A stretch of 64,000 bases of DNA, taken from positions 7,151,501 through 7,215,500 of the forward strand of contig NC_016131.3 in NCBI RefSeq assembly GCF_000005505.3, written 5' to 3'. Positions within the stretch are counted from its first letter, which is position 1; each line of letters starts with the position of its first letter. Origin of the DNA: Brachypodium distachyon (lineage: Eukaryota > Streptophyta > Magnoliopsida > Poales > Poaceae). The translations under genes and the position numbers were made by a program. The notes under the pieces were generated by a model, which saw nothing but the letters and a program-made list of their open reading frames with translations, was not told the origin of the DNA and made no database searches. Positions 41,811 to 53,330 of this stretch are shown piece by piece.

Positions 41811-43150
41811 ATCTAAAAAGGGGAAATATCAGTAAAAACTCTTCTTAGGTGCAAACTTGCAAACTTTCGTCCTAAGCCATCAGATCTACTATGTGCGGTC
41901 CGGATGAGAGATGGGAATCAAACACATCACTTAACACAGTTTTGCAATAAACCCCCTGCCTAACTCCCATCTTCAGCACGGAAAAAACGATTCACAACTA
42001 AGAAAATGAAAAGTCGCTTTCAAAAAGAAAAAGAAAATGAAAAGGCATTCATCTTCTTCGTTGACGCTGCCGTGATGGAAACAAGGACTCGTTCGACCGC
42101 CGGCCGTGATGCACTGATGCCCCATTGAAGAGCACGGGTAGCCCTCCGCCGGCACCGTCCGGGTGCTCTGCACGCCCTCCGCCTGTTGTGCGGCCGCCGC
42201 CGGCCATGCTGTAGCGCCCGACAGGCCCTGCTGCTGCATCCGCCGCTGGCGAAGATGCCGTGCCTGCAGCCGTCTATGACTCATCGCCTGCCGTACGCCG
42301 TACGTGCTGCCAGTCACTCCGCCGGACGTGTTGTTGAGCCCGCCGCTGGACGTGATGCCTCCCGATCTGCTAAACACGGACGGAGGGAGTATCACCCAAG
42401 TGCTTTGATTGTTCTTTCCTTAGCTTGGAACCCATGATTGCAGTGAGGGGCACGTACGCCGTGATTCGGGTACAGTAAGACAGCAAGTACATCCAAAATT
42501 CTAAAGTTACAGCAAGAAATCGACCATTGCTCGCGTTAATTCAGTTCTAGTAGAACAACACAAACTTTCAGTATAGCAGATTCAACACATCAAGATACAC
42601 AAATTCAGTACGGCAAAACACCAAAGGTTAGCCCAAATTGCCGTCACCCGGGGCAGCAGCACCACGCGGAAGGGTGACAGTAGATGTACCGTCTCCGTTG
42701 CTCGGGGCAGCGACGCCACCACCGCCAAGCAAGCAACGTCAAGGTGGTCGCCATCGCGCTCTGTCGTAGGGTGGGGGCAGCACCATCGTCGCCTCTGGTT
42801 TGCCCTCGACGGGATAGGAGTGGGCGGCTGAGGAGAGGGATGGGGCGCCGTCAGCCTTTGCAAGGAGAGGGGTGGTCACCGGCTGCCGTCGCGAGGAGAT
42901 GGGTGGCTCACCGGCGTCGATATCCAAGGTCACGTTAGGTGGGGAACGGGAAGACGAGAGGACGAATCGTTTTTTCCATGTGCTGAAGGTGGGAGTTAGG
43001 CAGGGGTATTACTGCAAAACTGCGTTTAAGTGATGTGTTTGATTTCCACCTCTCGTCTCAGCCGCACGTTGCAGATCCGATGGCTGATGATAGAAGTTTG
43101 CAAGTTTGCACCTAACAACAGTTTTCACTGGATATTTTCCCATCTAAAAA
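41811..43150. mobile_element. Complete Mutator-like element (MULE), possible Pack-MULE
   Basis: The element (41820-43141, 1322 bp) starts GGGGAAATATCAGTAAAAAC and ends with the inverse of GGGAAAATATCCAGTGAAAA. The terminal inverted repeats are about 180 bp and roughly 85-90% alike by eye. A perfect 9-bp duplication, ATCTAAAAA, flanks it at 41811-41819 and 43142-43150. Long inverted repeats plus a 9-bp duplication define MULEs. No transposase is encoded, so it is non-autonomous. The interior (about 42000-42960) has two GC-rich blocks, 42060-42400 and 42600-42930, unlike the AT-rich surroundings, which suggests captured gene fragments. I cannot name the donor genes. A lone Stowaway end (ACGGAGGGAGTA) sits at about 42381-42393. 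Confidence 0.85.
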
Positions 43151-43190
43151 ATACGAACCGTGCTTTTCACCGTCGTCTATCAAATTTTTC

Positions 43191-43376
43191 ATAAAATTAG
43201 TGGGCCCTCAGGTGCATGTATATTAGTCCCACTAAGCCGGCTGGCCCATTACCTGCACCGAATCTATCTATATATATCCCATAAAATTTATGGGCCCCAA
43301 GATTGAATGTATATTAGGCCTACTATGCCGGCTGATCCATTACCTGTACCGAATCTATCTATATCTATATATGTAC
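43191..43376. repeat. 90-bp tandem duplication
   Basis: Two diverged copies start with ATAAAATTAGTGGGCCC (43191) and ATAAAATTTATGGGCCCC (43281), and both end with ACCGAATCTATCTATAT. It lies immediately right of the MULE. Confidence 0.9.
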
Positions 43377-43381
43377 CAATG

Positions 43382-43498
43382 TACGACCTCTGATTCTAAA
43401 TTTTTGACTCAAATTTGCCCAAATACGGATGTATCTATTCATAAAAAGCCTCTAGATACATGTAATATTTCGACAACAATTTAGGATCGGAGGGAGTA
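43382..43498. mobile_element. Stowaway MITE
   Basis: Right end AGGATCGGAGGGAGTA and left end decayed to CGACCTCTGATTCTAAAT. The interior CCTCTAGATACATGTAATAT is shared with the 36151 and 38588 elements. Confidence 0.8.
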
Positions 43499-45029
43499 AA
43501 AAATACGGACCGTTCCACCTTATTTCCTCCCTTTTCTTTCGTCAAGCCCCCGAGATCCACCTCGTTCGTCCGCACACAAACCGCTCCTTCGTCCGCTCCA
43601 GACGGCTGAGCTCCCCTCTCCTGGCGCAGCCCAATCCTAATCCAACAAAAATACTTCTCCTGACGCAGCGGAGAAAACACAATTAAAAACCCAAAGATAT
43701 CTCTTCAAACATTCGACCTTGCAACGGCAGATTGATCCTGCGATGCAGCATATAGTCCAGCATGTGGTGCCTCCTTCCATCCGAGAGCAGGTGGCTCTGG
43801 CATGCAGGCTCCATCTTGTTAGACACCATTTAAATTCAGAGAAAACAGGGGAACAGGTTCATTCTCTCAGCCCTCATCCCCGGCGTGTTGATCTGGGCCA
43901 ACGGAAGCCGCTACGATAACGCGCGCTAAGGCGGTTCAGCCGTGATTATGGGGGATGATTGAGGAGGGGCAAAGAAAGGGAAGGGCCGTGGGATACGGTT
44001 CAGAGCACCTGGACGGGTCACGGGCCGAGAAGGCATCGTCGAGGGCGGAGATTGCGGCGGACGGCGCGTGTGTGCTGCTTTTGGCACGAGGAGGAAGACG
44101 GGCACGAGTGCTCCTGCGGGCATGGACTTGGCGCTCTCGGAGAAGCTGGCCCAAGAGGAAAAACGGGTGTGGCCCAAGAAAAAAAAAGAAAAGAAGAGAA
44201 AAAGGAAGAGAAGACCAAAAGTGGCTTGCCCAGACCGTGGCAGCGCACGGGCATTCTACTAGTTAAGAAAAAAATCAAATCCAAAATGCGTTACAAAAAA
44301 CAGCATGGCTAAATATAATTTGGTTTATATATGTTTACAAAGTTAGAAAAAATACGGCATACGTATATTTTACAAAATAAATACGATGTCTTACTCTCAC
44401 GTGCTCAATTCATATAATTTCTCCTACAATAATGGTCAAAGTTTTAGAGCGTTGATTGCACACATAATTATGTGCTTATGTTTTGGAAAGGAAAGAGTAT
44501 GTGCAGGGTTGTTGTTTTCTCCCGTAGAGTAATTAATATCGACACAGTATAGGTGGATCTAATGCCTTGTTCTAATGTATTTTTTAGCGGTCATATTTCA
44601 AATGACCGTGTTCCCAAAATAGCGCCTCTTCAAAAATAAAAAGTGGTCCCGAAATAACTATACTTAAAGGATCTATGTATGTGACGTCTACTCCTTGTAA
44701 CGGCCATTTTTTCGACGGCCGCATATTCCTCTTTCTCTTAAGTTTCGTGACATCAAATGTATTAGGTTTTGTTAGGACAAGTTATTGACCAATATTTATT
44801 TAATATTTGATTTGTACGGCATGAAGTCTATATCGCTAGATTTATTTTCAACGATACTTCATAAGAATTACAATTGTGATTTTTTTACCATAACTACAAA
44901 CTAATGAATTAATTTGGTCAAAACATTGTATTATGGTGATAGATGGAGTACACGGTTGAAGATTTTAAAATTGGAATTTAATGATGCTACGTTATGTGTA
45001 GCATAAAATTAACATCATTGGTCTAGCCG
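43499..45029. other. Intergenic region with a stray TIR-element end
   Basis: A moderately GC-rich block (about 43540-44240) contains short open frames without recognisable domains. It ends at CAGCGCACGGGCATTCTACT (about 44240), which resembles the terminus of the element at 32394. It may be the interior of an old transposon, but I could not find its other end. DNA from 44280 to 45029 is AT-rich and featureless. Confidence 0.5.
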
Positions 45030-45500
45030 ATCAATTTGAAATTTCTGAATAGACCTTTGTAACAGGATATGTTTGTGAATCTTACAAGATTCACAACATA
45101 AAGCTTACAAGATCTTACAGGACCGTAAACGACAAGACTGCCATTGCCAGTGGAATAACACTGTACTTGTGTAGTCACGTTGACTTCTTGATGAGATATT
45201 GACTGCCAAGTGAATACAGCAGGAGGGAGAAAAATATGGACTGCATGCCAAGTGTAGTCCAATCACGTCAGTTCTGCAGTAGGGAAGAATAACGATGTTG
45301 CTTGCTGGAATCACACGCTGCAACTGCAAGATGCAGAACACTGAGCATCTAATCGTGTCCTTCAAGTATACTCTCCTACTTCTCGCCACAAAAAAAAAGA
45401 GTATACTCTCCTACTCCAATGCAGATTCAGTCAGGGAAATAAATGAAAGTGATTTTTTTTTCGAAAACGTTAATGTTACAATCTATATTTGATTGTTGTT
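45030..45500 (-). repeat. Unclassified dispersed repeat family, copy 3
   Basis: Same orientation as copy 2. Reverse-complement landmarks match copy 1, including TACTGCAGAACTGACGTGAT and GACTACACAAGTACAGTG. The right edge carries GTTAATGTTACAATCTATAT as in copy 2. Confidence 0.75.
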
Positions 45501-46260
45501 GCAAACTTTAAGAATAAAACTTCAAATCCTAAGTGTGTCAGTATAAGAAACGCTACGGCTTGATATGATGAGAATATTAACGTGTCATTTGTATTTGCTA
45601 TTTATCCTTGTTATATTTATGATTGATTGGTACTCAAATTCAAATCTAACAATTTGTTTCATATGTAGAATAAACTCACAAGTAGTACATATTTTATTAA
45701 CCCATGTCAAGGCCGTGCTTCAACTAACAAGCTTGTATAGTAAACAGTGTTGTAAGTTGTATGTCAGCATTAATTCTTCCTGGTGTCGGCACGGAATTCC
45801 CCCGGACGCCACATGATTGTCTCTCATGTGTTCGGATGGAAACAGTATGGTGCGGTTCTGACGCGGCATCGGGGCCACGGGATGTGGCGTGTCGAGCTCC
45901 TCGCCCCAGCGGGAGAGGGGCTCAGGAATCAATTAAGGCGCTAGAGTTGACGAGGGTCTTGATGCCGGGACGAGATCGCCATTCCCCGCCCGAGCATCCT
46001 GAAGCCTCGATGGTTCGCCCCTGGTAGGGGGGAGGAAGAGACAACGGTTAGGTAGGCTGCAGTGGAGCAAGGTGGCGAGTCAGGAGAGGAGTGGGCAGTG
46101 TCGAGTAGCCAGTTATTTTAGCAGCGGAGGGGGATTCGTTGCTCGATGTGTGATGGAGTGGGATCAGTGGTTTGGATTTTGACCAGCAATCGGGGGATTA
46201 GCATTCCAGGCGAGTTAGTATAATCATATATTAAATTGGTTATTCACCATTGACATTCAC
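45501..46260. other. Intergenic segment with a GC-rich block
   Basis: From about 45780 to 46100 the composition rises sharply in GC, with short open frames on both strands and no recognisable domain. It could be a captured gene piece inside an old element or simply a CpG-rich relic. Confidence 0.4.
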
Positions 46261-46261
46261 C

Positions 46262-46417
46262 TGGATAACTTTTTTGGATAGAAAACTGTAAAGGAGACCC
46301 ATACAGTATAATAAGAACCTAAATTCGCATCCGTGAGGATTTGAACTCAGGTGTTGGGATCGTACACCCACTCCCCCGACCAAGTGAGCTAGGCTCACTC
46401 CCTTGACCTGAATAACT
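46262..46417 (-). mobile_element. tRNA-derived SINE with flanking duplication
   Basis: On the minus strand the head contains TAGCTCACTTGG (pol III A box) and, about 33 bp on, GAGTTCAAATCC (B box). A T-run on the plus strand at the left edge corresponds to the A-rich tail. Near-identical flanks ACCTGGATAACTT (about 46259) and ACCTGAATAACTT (about 46406) look like a target-site duplication. Confidence 0.75.
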
Positions 46418-46474
46418 TAATTCTACGGTTCTATTTGACGGGTTAAATAAAAATCACGTCCATCGGCACGGTCC

Positions 46475-46710
46475 TACTACCTCCATCCGGGTTTATAAGG
46501 CCTCTATTAGGTTTTTTGCCAAACTTTGACCAACAATTATACAAATAACATTGAAGATATGTATATAAGAGTTATACCATTAGATAGGGTTTTTCAATAT
46601 GAATCCAACCATATCTCTTTTGTGTCACAATAAACTCATATAACTATGATTTTTTGTCAAAATTTGACATAAAATTATGTGTGGACCTTACGTACCCGAC
46701 GGAGGGAGTA
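46475..46710. mobile_element. Stowaway-like MITE, about 236 bp, decayed
   Basis: The left end CTACCTCCATCCGGGT pairs with right end ACCCGACGGAGGGAGTA. CTTTGACCAACAATTATAC near the left end matches the element at 11391-11630. Confidence 0.75.
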
Positions 46711-47029
46711 GAACTTGCTCCAAGCCCAACAGGCGTTAAAGACTGAACCACCGTCGGCTTAGTGGTTGAATTGAAAGGCCAGCCTGTATCGAATGCAGTC
46801 ACTTTTCCGCGGAATCTATCGTTTAAGCGGGCTGGGCTTTCAATTCTGAAAATAATAAACAAACAATCGATCTAAGTTTTGCGGCCCTATGCAGTTCAGG
46901 CCTCATGACATTCTCGGTGAATTACCACCCCTTGGCCCATGGGCTAGGCTGTTTCAACCCCTAAACTTTCTCTGCCTTGCCTCAACGTTTTCTCCTCTTC
47001 TCATTTCCTATCTTTCGAGCTAAAAAAAA

Positions 47030-47142
47030 TATTTTTTCCGTCTCATATTAACGGACTCAAAGTATGAATTTATCTATGCTTAGAAAGCGTCTAGAATCGT
47101 AATCATGTAATAGAAAGACACTTGCATGAGAAGGAGGAAGTA
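47030..47142. mobile_element. Decayed Stowaway MITE
   Basis: CCGTCTCATATTAACGGACT and AAAGCGTCTAGAATCGTAAT are recognisable as the 36151/38588 family with small insertions. Right end AGAAGGAGGAAGTA. Confidence 0.65.
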
Positions 47143-47229
47143 CTTATTTTTTGTTTTCGATGCATGCACCGCGTTGTTAAACAAATCTCATGAATGCTAC
47201 TCGTTAGCAATTCATCGTCACTACACTAG

Positions 47230-47312
47230 TACTACTCGTATTACTCAAGCCGTCCAGCGTACTACTCCTGTTACTCAAGCCGTCCAGCGTACTACTCCTC
47301 TTACTCAAGCGT
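47230..47312. repeat. 30-bp minisatellite, about 2.7 copies
   Basis: TTACTCAAGC occurs at 47241, 47271 and 47301, with CGTCCAGCGTACTACTCC between. The period is 30 bp, a multiple of three, so one frame runs through it, but there is no sign of a gene. Confidence 0.9.
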
Positions 47313-47357
47313 GCAAACGTACGGAGAAAACTCAAACCGTCGCGTACATTTCGTTAT

Positions 47358-47400
47358 ACTCCCTCGGTCCAACAAATGATATTTCAATTTTAACTAAATT
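47358..47400. mobile_element. Left end of a TCCAACAAA-family Stowaway-like MITE
   Basis: TACTCCCTCGGTCCAACAAA followed by TTTTAACTAAATTTGGATG matches the left half of the element at 53889-54018. The right half is gone. Confidence 0.65.
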
Positions 47401-50190
47401 TGGATGAAGTTATTACTTTCAGATCAACCTCGCGTAGTACAGTATGAAGTTATTACTGGTTTGTAAGCGAGCGAGCACGGACGACTGGAATTAACGTACG
47501 TACACGCCCGGCGGCCGGCCGGAGGGAACCCTGCACCTGAGGCTGTCCTCGGACGTCCCTACACAGACGGAACACGGGCGAGACCCGTTGTCCCCGGTGC
47601 CGCCCGCGCGGTCCATATCCCCTTGCGACAGAGGACGCAGCGCCACGCCGGGCTGTCACGCCTGCCATGCCCAATTGCCGACCCTGCCTGGCCCCGCCGT
47701 GTGTCTTCAATTAACTACTAGCCGACCCGGCGCGGCCGCGCGGCTGGCCGGCTGCATATATAGATCGAGCATGCTGTGACTATCTCGCCGTACGTACTAC
47801 GTGCGGATCATTAGATTCTGTCCCATGCATATGCATTGAAGCAACATGTAGTACTACCATCGAGCATTCAGAGTTTACGGAGGTTTAGCCGGCCCCGGTC
47901 GTCGACCGATCGTATCGTACGTACGTGAATGGCATGATGGGTCATGGGTGTTTCGTTTCTTAGTTTCTCTGCGTAATCTGGGATGGGTCCGACCGAATAA
48001 CGCCCACGCTATAACGTTTATTTGGTGCGCCCATGTCGCCACCCAGCCGCCCAGGAGGGCCCCCGCATGGGCCACCACGATCCCTTGCAAACAAACGTTG
48101 CGACGCGCGCCACGGCCAGCCAGTCCCCCCGGTACGGGCGGATCACGGCACCCGCCCACTTGGGCGAGAAACTTCCGCCTAAACTGGCCCGAGCCGTCCG
48201 ATGGAACCCGTACCGTGGTGATCCGACGGTGGGTTACGCCTTTTGGTATGTCTGCATGCGGCTTTTGACTCGACAACCTGCGTGTGTCTGCATGCATGCC
48301 CCGGCCTGGTACGAGAGCCATGTTGCCGTGCATGGTCTTGGTCGGTTCTGGGGAGTTAAGACAACGGTTAGTGCCCAAGGGCCAGCCAACCGGCCAGCAC
48401 CATGTTCACCGGGCATGTGGGCCCGTGCAGGTCGCCCCCAGGGATCAACATAGGGAACATCGCAAGATCTCTCCACTCACTTCACTGTGGCCTACGAGTA
48501 GCAGCTTGTACGTACGTACTCCGGCCCACTCTCGAGTCTCTTTCTACACGTATTAACAGTGACAGGAGGACATTATCTCACTTGGCCATGCCGCGGTACA
48601 AGATCTCATCCTGGAAGAAATCTGCTCTGAAAGCCAAGTCACATGCTGGCTAGTGTTTATGGATCGCGGTATGCTAGTACTGCTGCGTACGCTTCTGGAA
48701 TTCGTTTTTTGTCCCTTCTGTAATCCTCGGATGGGGATCGGTCTTGAAATTATGCGGCATCATTACTGCAGCGGCAGCATCTTACAGATCATCATCTAGG
48801 CCTCCGTCAAGTTTAAGCGCTGCCGTCTCTACCCTATGCAGATTGTCAAAGACCATCTCGGCGTCGCTCATGCGAGGAAAAATTACACTCCAGCGATTGT
48901 TGAGTTGACCCCTGCTGATTGTCAAGGAAATGATGCCGCAGCGTCTCTACCAGCGATACTGCAGGGCATGCATCTTCTCGGACAAGGTTAGTTATAATTT
49001 TACTTCTCCTGAGATCGCTTTCTCGCGCAAGTTTTGACGAAGTCGCCAGTACGTACGAACAACGGCGGCCCAGATAAGCTACGCGACAATACACCAATCA
49101 ACTCCAGCCAGTGGCATTTCCGTACTCATGTATTCCAATTAACTGCCCTGAGCCGACAGTCGAGTCTCTGTTTCCCTGACTTTTTATTACCGGATCGAAT
49201 AGACTGCACAATTCTATCGTGGTTGCAACTTGCAAGCTGTTACTACCACAGGCGTGACGAATCGAACGCCTCTGACCTGACGATTAGCGGCGTGATAGTA
49301 TCAATGATCCGTAATTGGTTTGCATGTCGAATACTTAATTCTTCCGGTAGAGGGCGTTGACTACCTTTGTTGAAGATCCACGCGCCTCTAGCTGTCCCCC
49401 CGCCCTGAATTTTGAGAGGGACGTGACAAGATTATTAGAGCCGACATCAATGCAACCCTCCCTGTTTCGACTGCAAAGCTGCTGCTATTATCGGCAAGTC
49501 AATGCGTGGAGACTGGAGAGTTACTTCAGCCCAATCCATGTCCATTTTGAGGCCACGTGAAGGCGAGGAAAACTTGTATTTTTCACAAGTGGACTTCTCC
49601 TAGCTAGAAACAACAAATGGACTTCCCTTGTTTGACTCCACTTCTCCATGGCTGTCTCTGTATTCCGTCCTTATACTTTAGACCGTAGAATTCGTGCTTT
49701 TGGCATATTATCAAGGGAATTTGACCAGTGGGGTCAACGATTTGATAATACTTACTTTGACCATTCGTGTAAATCAATATGGGATTCTCAATGACCATGA
49801 CGATCCGCAGTGATGTTAGTAGGCTTGGTTAGGGCTACAACAGTTAGCTATAATGCTGCACGCTATGTACACGGAAGTTTCAAGGTGAAAGCCGACAACA
49901 GTCTGTCCTTAGTTGGTTGGACCACCCAACTGTGACCCGTGAATTCTCTTCTTATCCTTGCACAAAGATGCTTGTTCTCTAGGGTGAAAATCTTTGATTA
50001 TCCGTTACCATGAAGACATTTCTCTTAGAAAATTGTTCTTTGTATGTTCTCGTGTTATCTTAGGTGGTTATATAGACCCAAAAGGTATAATGCCGTCATG
50101 CAACCTTTGCAATGGATGGACCCAAAAGAGCTAATGGAACGGAAGAATCTTGCAAGGCAAAGTCATGCAACCTTTGCAAGTGCCTGCGCT
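47401..50190. other. GC-rich then mixed intergenic region without a supportable gene
   Basis: From about 47460 to 48650 the DNA is GC-rich, with overlapping open frames on both strands that show no domain. TATATATAG at about 47755 resembles a TATA box but no gene follows that I can support. A non-coding transcript or an old transposon interior is possible. From 48650 to 50190 I see nothing specific. Confidence 0.45.
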
Positions 50191-50475
50191 TTTTTTTTTT
50201 GAGTAACAAGTACGAAAGTAGACGCTTACAACACGCGGGTACACTCACACCCTATCCCTATGAGCACCTCCGAAAGATTGAGCCGACAGATCTTGAGAGA
50301 TTGAAAAAGTCACTGCAGGCATCTCGTTGTTGACGGATACGCACCTACCACTGAAAAAATAGCGTATGTTAAATCCTGAAATATTCTGGAGAAATGTGAC
50401 GCCCATGTCAAGTTTAAGATTTGAACCTGAATGGGTTGGTTCCACCACAAGGAACCACGCCACCTGAGCTAGATA
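50191..50475 (-). mobile_element. tRNA-derived SINE, nearly complete
   Basis: On the minus strand the head reads TAGCTCAGGTGGCGTGG (A box), followed about 35 bp later by AGGTTCAAATC (B box). The body ends in an A-run, seen as T(10-11) at about 50191 on the plus strand. Body sequence such as GAGATTGAAAAAGTCACTGC matches the fragment at 1612-1790. A target duplication was not found. Confidence 0.75.
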
Positions 50476-50757
50476 TTAGTTAGCGGGCTCTTGCCTACTC
50501 AGATGATCCCGGAGACTAATCCCTCCTCAAGATGGCAAGGCCTACACAATAGACGGATATCAATGGATATTTCACCCATGTACACGGGTATGAAGCGTCA
50601 TTTCGCTCCACATATATTCACGGACCAGCCAACTCATGGAGCGGGTACAGATACTTAAGTTGCTCCACAAATATCCATGAACATCCAGTTATTCGAGGAA
50701 ATAAATAATTACAGACATATGGGCTCATTGAGTCATGCTCACACTCATCCTCATATA

Positions 50758-51119
50758 TAAGGACAACTCCAGCGGGGAGACCCGTTTGGTCCGGACCGGT
50801 CCGTCGGACCGAAACAGACAAAACGCGCCCCCCAGCGGGGCTATCCATTTCTGCTCGCCAGAATTTTGGTTCGCCACAAGTCCACGACCCGTTTCTAATC
50901 CAAGCATCTTTTCACCGCGCTTGTCCTCCCTTTACACATTTTTTCTCCCGTGACCCGCATGTCTATGACCAATAAAGCAGATCAAATGGATGGCCTCGTT
51001 GGGGGCACTGGCAGACCCAAATGGACGGAGACCGGACTGAGGCATTTTTCTGTCCGTACCGCAACCCAAACGACCACAAAACGGACTGAATCTGGGTCAC
51101 CCCGCTGGAGTTGCCCTAA
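50758..51119. mobile_element. Harbinger-like MITE with TAA target duplication
   Basis: The ends GGACAACTCCAGCGGGG and CCCCGCTGGAGTTGCCC are inverted and flanked by TAA at 50758-50760 and 51117-51119. About 356 bp, no coding capacity. A 3-bp TAA/TTA duplication points to PIF/Harbinger. Confidence 0.8.
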
Positions 51120-53217
51120 GTTGCCACCCCAGCCCTAAGCCTGACGTTGTATATGTTGTATATTAGTATATCTGTTGATTTGATGTATATTGACAACTAT
51201 GTTTTTATTGATTTGTGGTTTTAGTGATTTGTTTTGTTGCTCCATGGGTCTATACTCTGTACGAATATTTGGAAACCCGATGAATATGGATATGGACATC
51301 ATTTTGGTTCAATGAATAATTTCATGGACGAATAATATGTGAGAAGATGGGTATGGATGTGGAAACGTTTACATTGTCACGTTGCTTCGATACTATTCTC
51401 TCGCGTCATATCCTCTAACATTGTCATGCAATTTCAGTGACTAACATTGCTCAATCTAGATCGTTAATCTCAAAATCAGCCGTGCTAGTTGTAACTCTCA
51501 TCTTTCCATGCTTTGACAGGTTATTGGCTCTCTATACACTTCAATTGTGAGGCCTACAATTTAAGCCCCACCGATTCCATTAGTGGATGGCAATTGTCAT
51601 ATCAATCGGGAAGATTCTAAATTTCTTCCAACGAGAAGAGAAAAGAAAAATAGACTGCAAATTATCCTACTTCAAATTATACGAGGAGACAGTAGCAGCA
51701 ACTCGGAGGCTCGGAGCAACCAGCAACTCACTCTGTTTGCACAAATACACGCGTCAGAACCGAGAGCTCGGTCAGAGACCAATTGCGCTGTCCTGCACCA
51801 AACAAGACCGAGTAGCACACCGAAGAAACCTTTTGAGCCAGAGAGACGGACAGCAAGCGGACGCTGCGCCCACACCCTGGCCCCGAAGCCGGAAGCAGCG
51901 CAGGAAGGTGGCTCGCGCGGTTCGTCCGTACTCCCGCACCGCGTTGGAGAACACACTCGCTCCATCAGCGACAGCGTGGCAGGTGTTACAGGCGCGCACG
52001 ACTCGGCCCTGCACTGCAGGCGCGAGAAAAACGTCGCCGTCTCGGCTAGCCATCCATCCAGCCAGCGGGGCGACAGTACGTGCAGATCGATGCGTGCCAC
52101 GGCCACTCGGGCAGCGCGTACGGACGAACGAAAGACGCCGGCCGGCGGTAGCGACAGCGCCGACGACGACTGAGGGCGGGCACCGACATGGATGGGGGAA
52201 GGCGTCCGTCGCTGCTCACTAGTACTGTCAGTCGAGCTAGCTGGGCCTTTTCTTTTCTGAATCGGGGAGCCGGGCCTTTCCGTATCGTATCCAAACGTAT
52301 CAGCCGCGGACTCGCCGCGCGTATCTTTGACTGTGACCCCGTCGGCTCGATCGGGGCCAGGGGACCCCGCTCTTCCGGTAGGCACGAGCGGGTCGATCGC
52401 CATATTCCATTCCAGCGGCAGCCCGACGTGGAGCCTGCGAGCAAGCAGCCGCCGTTTAACTGTAGTGGGGGGCCGCCGTGCCCGCCTGCCCGATCGCTTT
52501 TGGCCGGCACGGACCAGGGAGCTCACCGGCCCCAGAGCAAATGTTTGACTCGCGAGTCGACTAATGAAACATTTTCAATAAGCTGCAACGGAGAGACAGA
52601 GTGCCGCAACGACGCTCAATCCTGGCGTGATTGTTGATCAATTTAGACGCGCTCAAAATTATCCATGCTCTATTTTCAAATCAAAAAATATCTAGGGAAT
52701 CTCTAGAATTAGGATCGTTGTTGCGCTGCATCAGGAGATGTTTGGCGGTGATTTATTTTGTAGAGAACTCAAGACAAAAAAAATGGTAACGCTTTAGGAA
52801 TTTGCTCGTCAAAGGGCGAGTAGGCGATGCAGAAATTGTTGAATAACCAAAATTAGCATCTCCGCCTCAGGTGCCATCCACCATGTACATCTGGTTTATA
52901 TACAAAAAAGAATTATGCATAGACTTCGCTACAAATACGAGATGCGATTCATTAAGCAAAGCACCGCAAAGCACCGCTTAACTCGAATATAATATCTCGA
53001 CGCCTTCGCAGCCGTGCTGGCCAGTGGACCTTTCCATATTTTTCCTACTCGCAGTGGACTTTTGATATACACTTGTCAAATCGTTGTCTATTAGTAGAAG
53101 TAGGTTCTAGTAGGATATTGCGCCCAAGCATATACTATATAGTTTGTTGATTATGGGAAAACCTGTGGCTGTCACCTGGTTTCTTTGCCCCCTACACTTG
53201 TAGGGACTAGGGAGTAA
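51120..53217. other. Intergenic region with a GC-rich block at 51640-52560
   Basis: The block carries three long overlapping open frames on both strands (196, 211 and 284 codons). Their translations are low-complexity and Arg/Ser/Pro-rich, as expected when GC-rich non-coding DNA lacks stop codons. None has a recognised domain, so no gene is called. It may be a decayed transposon interior or a CpG island. Confidence 0.5.
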
Positions 53218-53330
53218 TACCCCCTTTCATAATTCTTATCTAAAATTCGCTCAAAAATGAATGTACCTATTCCTAAAAAAAGTCTAAATACATGTAATAT
53301 TTTGACAAGAATTATGAAACGGAGAGAGTA
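53218..53330. mobile_element. Stowaway MITE, decayed left end
   Basis: TA at both edges, right end ATGAAACGGAGAGAGTA, interior AGTCTAAATACATGTAATAT of the 43382 family. Confidence 0.75.

Noticed and set aside
42000..42930. Protein-coding gene inside the MULE
   Set aside because: No transposase or other domain recognised; frames are short and interrupted, so it is described as possible captured sequence only.
46330..46400. A tRNA gene
   Set aside because: A and B boxes are present but no cloverleaf closes and the copy has SINE features.
47230..47312. CRISPR-like array
   Set aside because: Units are contiguous 30-bp minisatellite repeats with no spacers, in a plant nuclear context.
47590..48650. 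A microRNA precursor behind the TATA-like motif
   Set aside because: No known plant miRNA sequence was recognised and no strong hairpin was seen by eye.
51672..52526. A 284-codon frame on the minus strand
   Set aside because: GC-rich, low-complexity, overlapped by equally long frames on the other strand, and no domain recognised.
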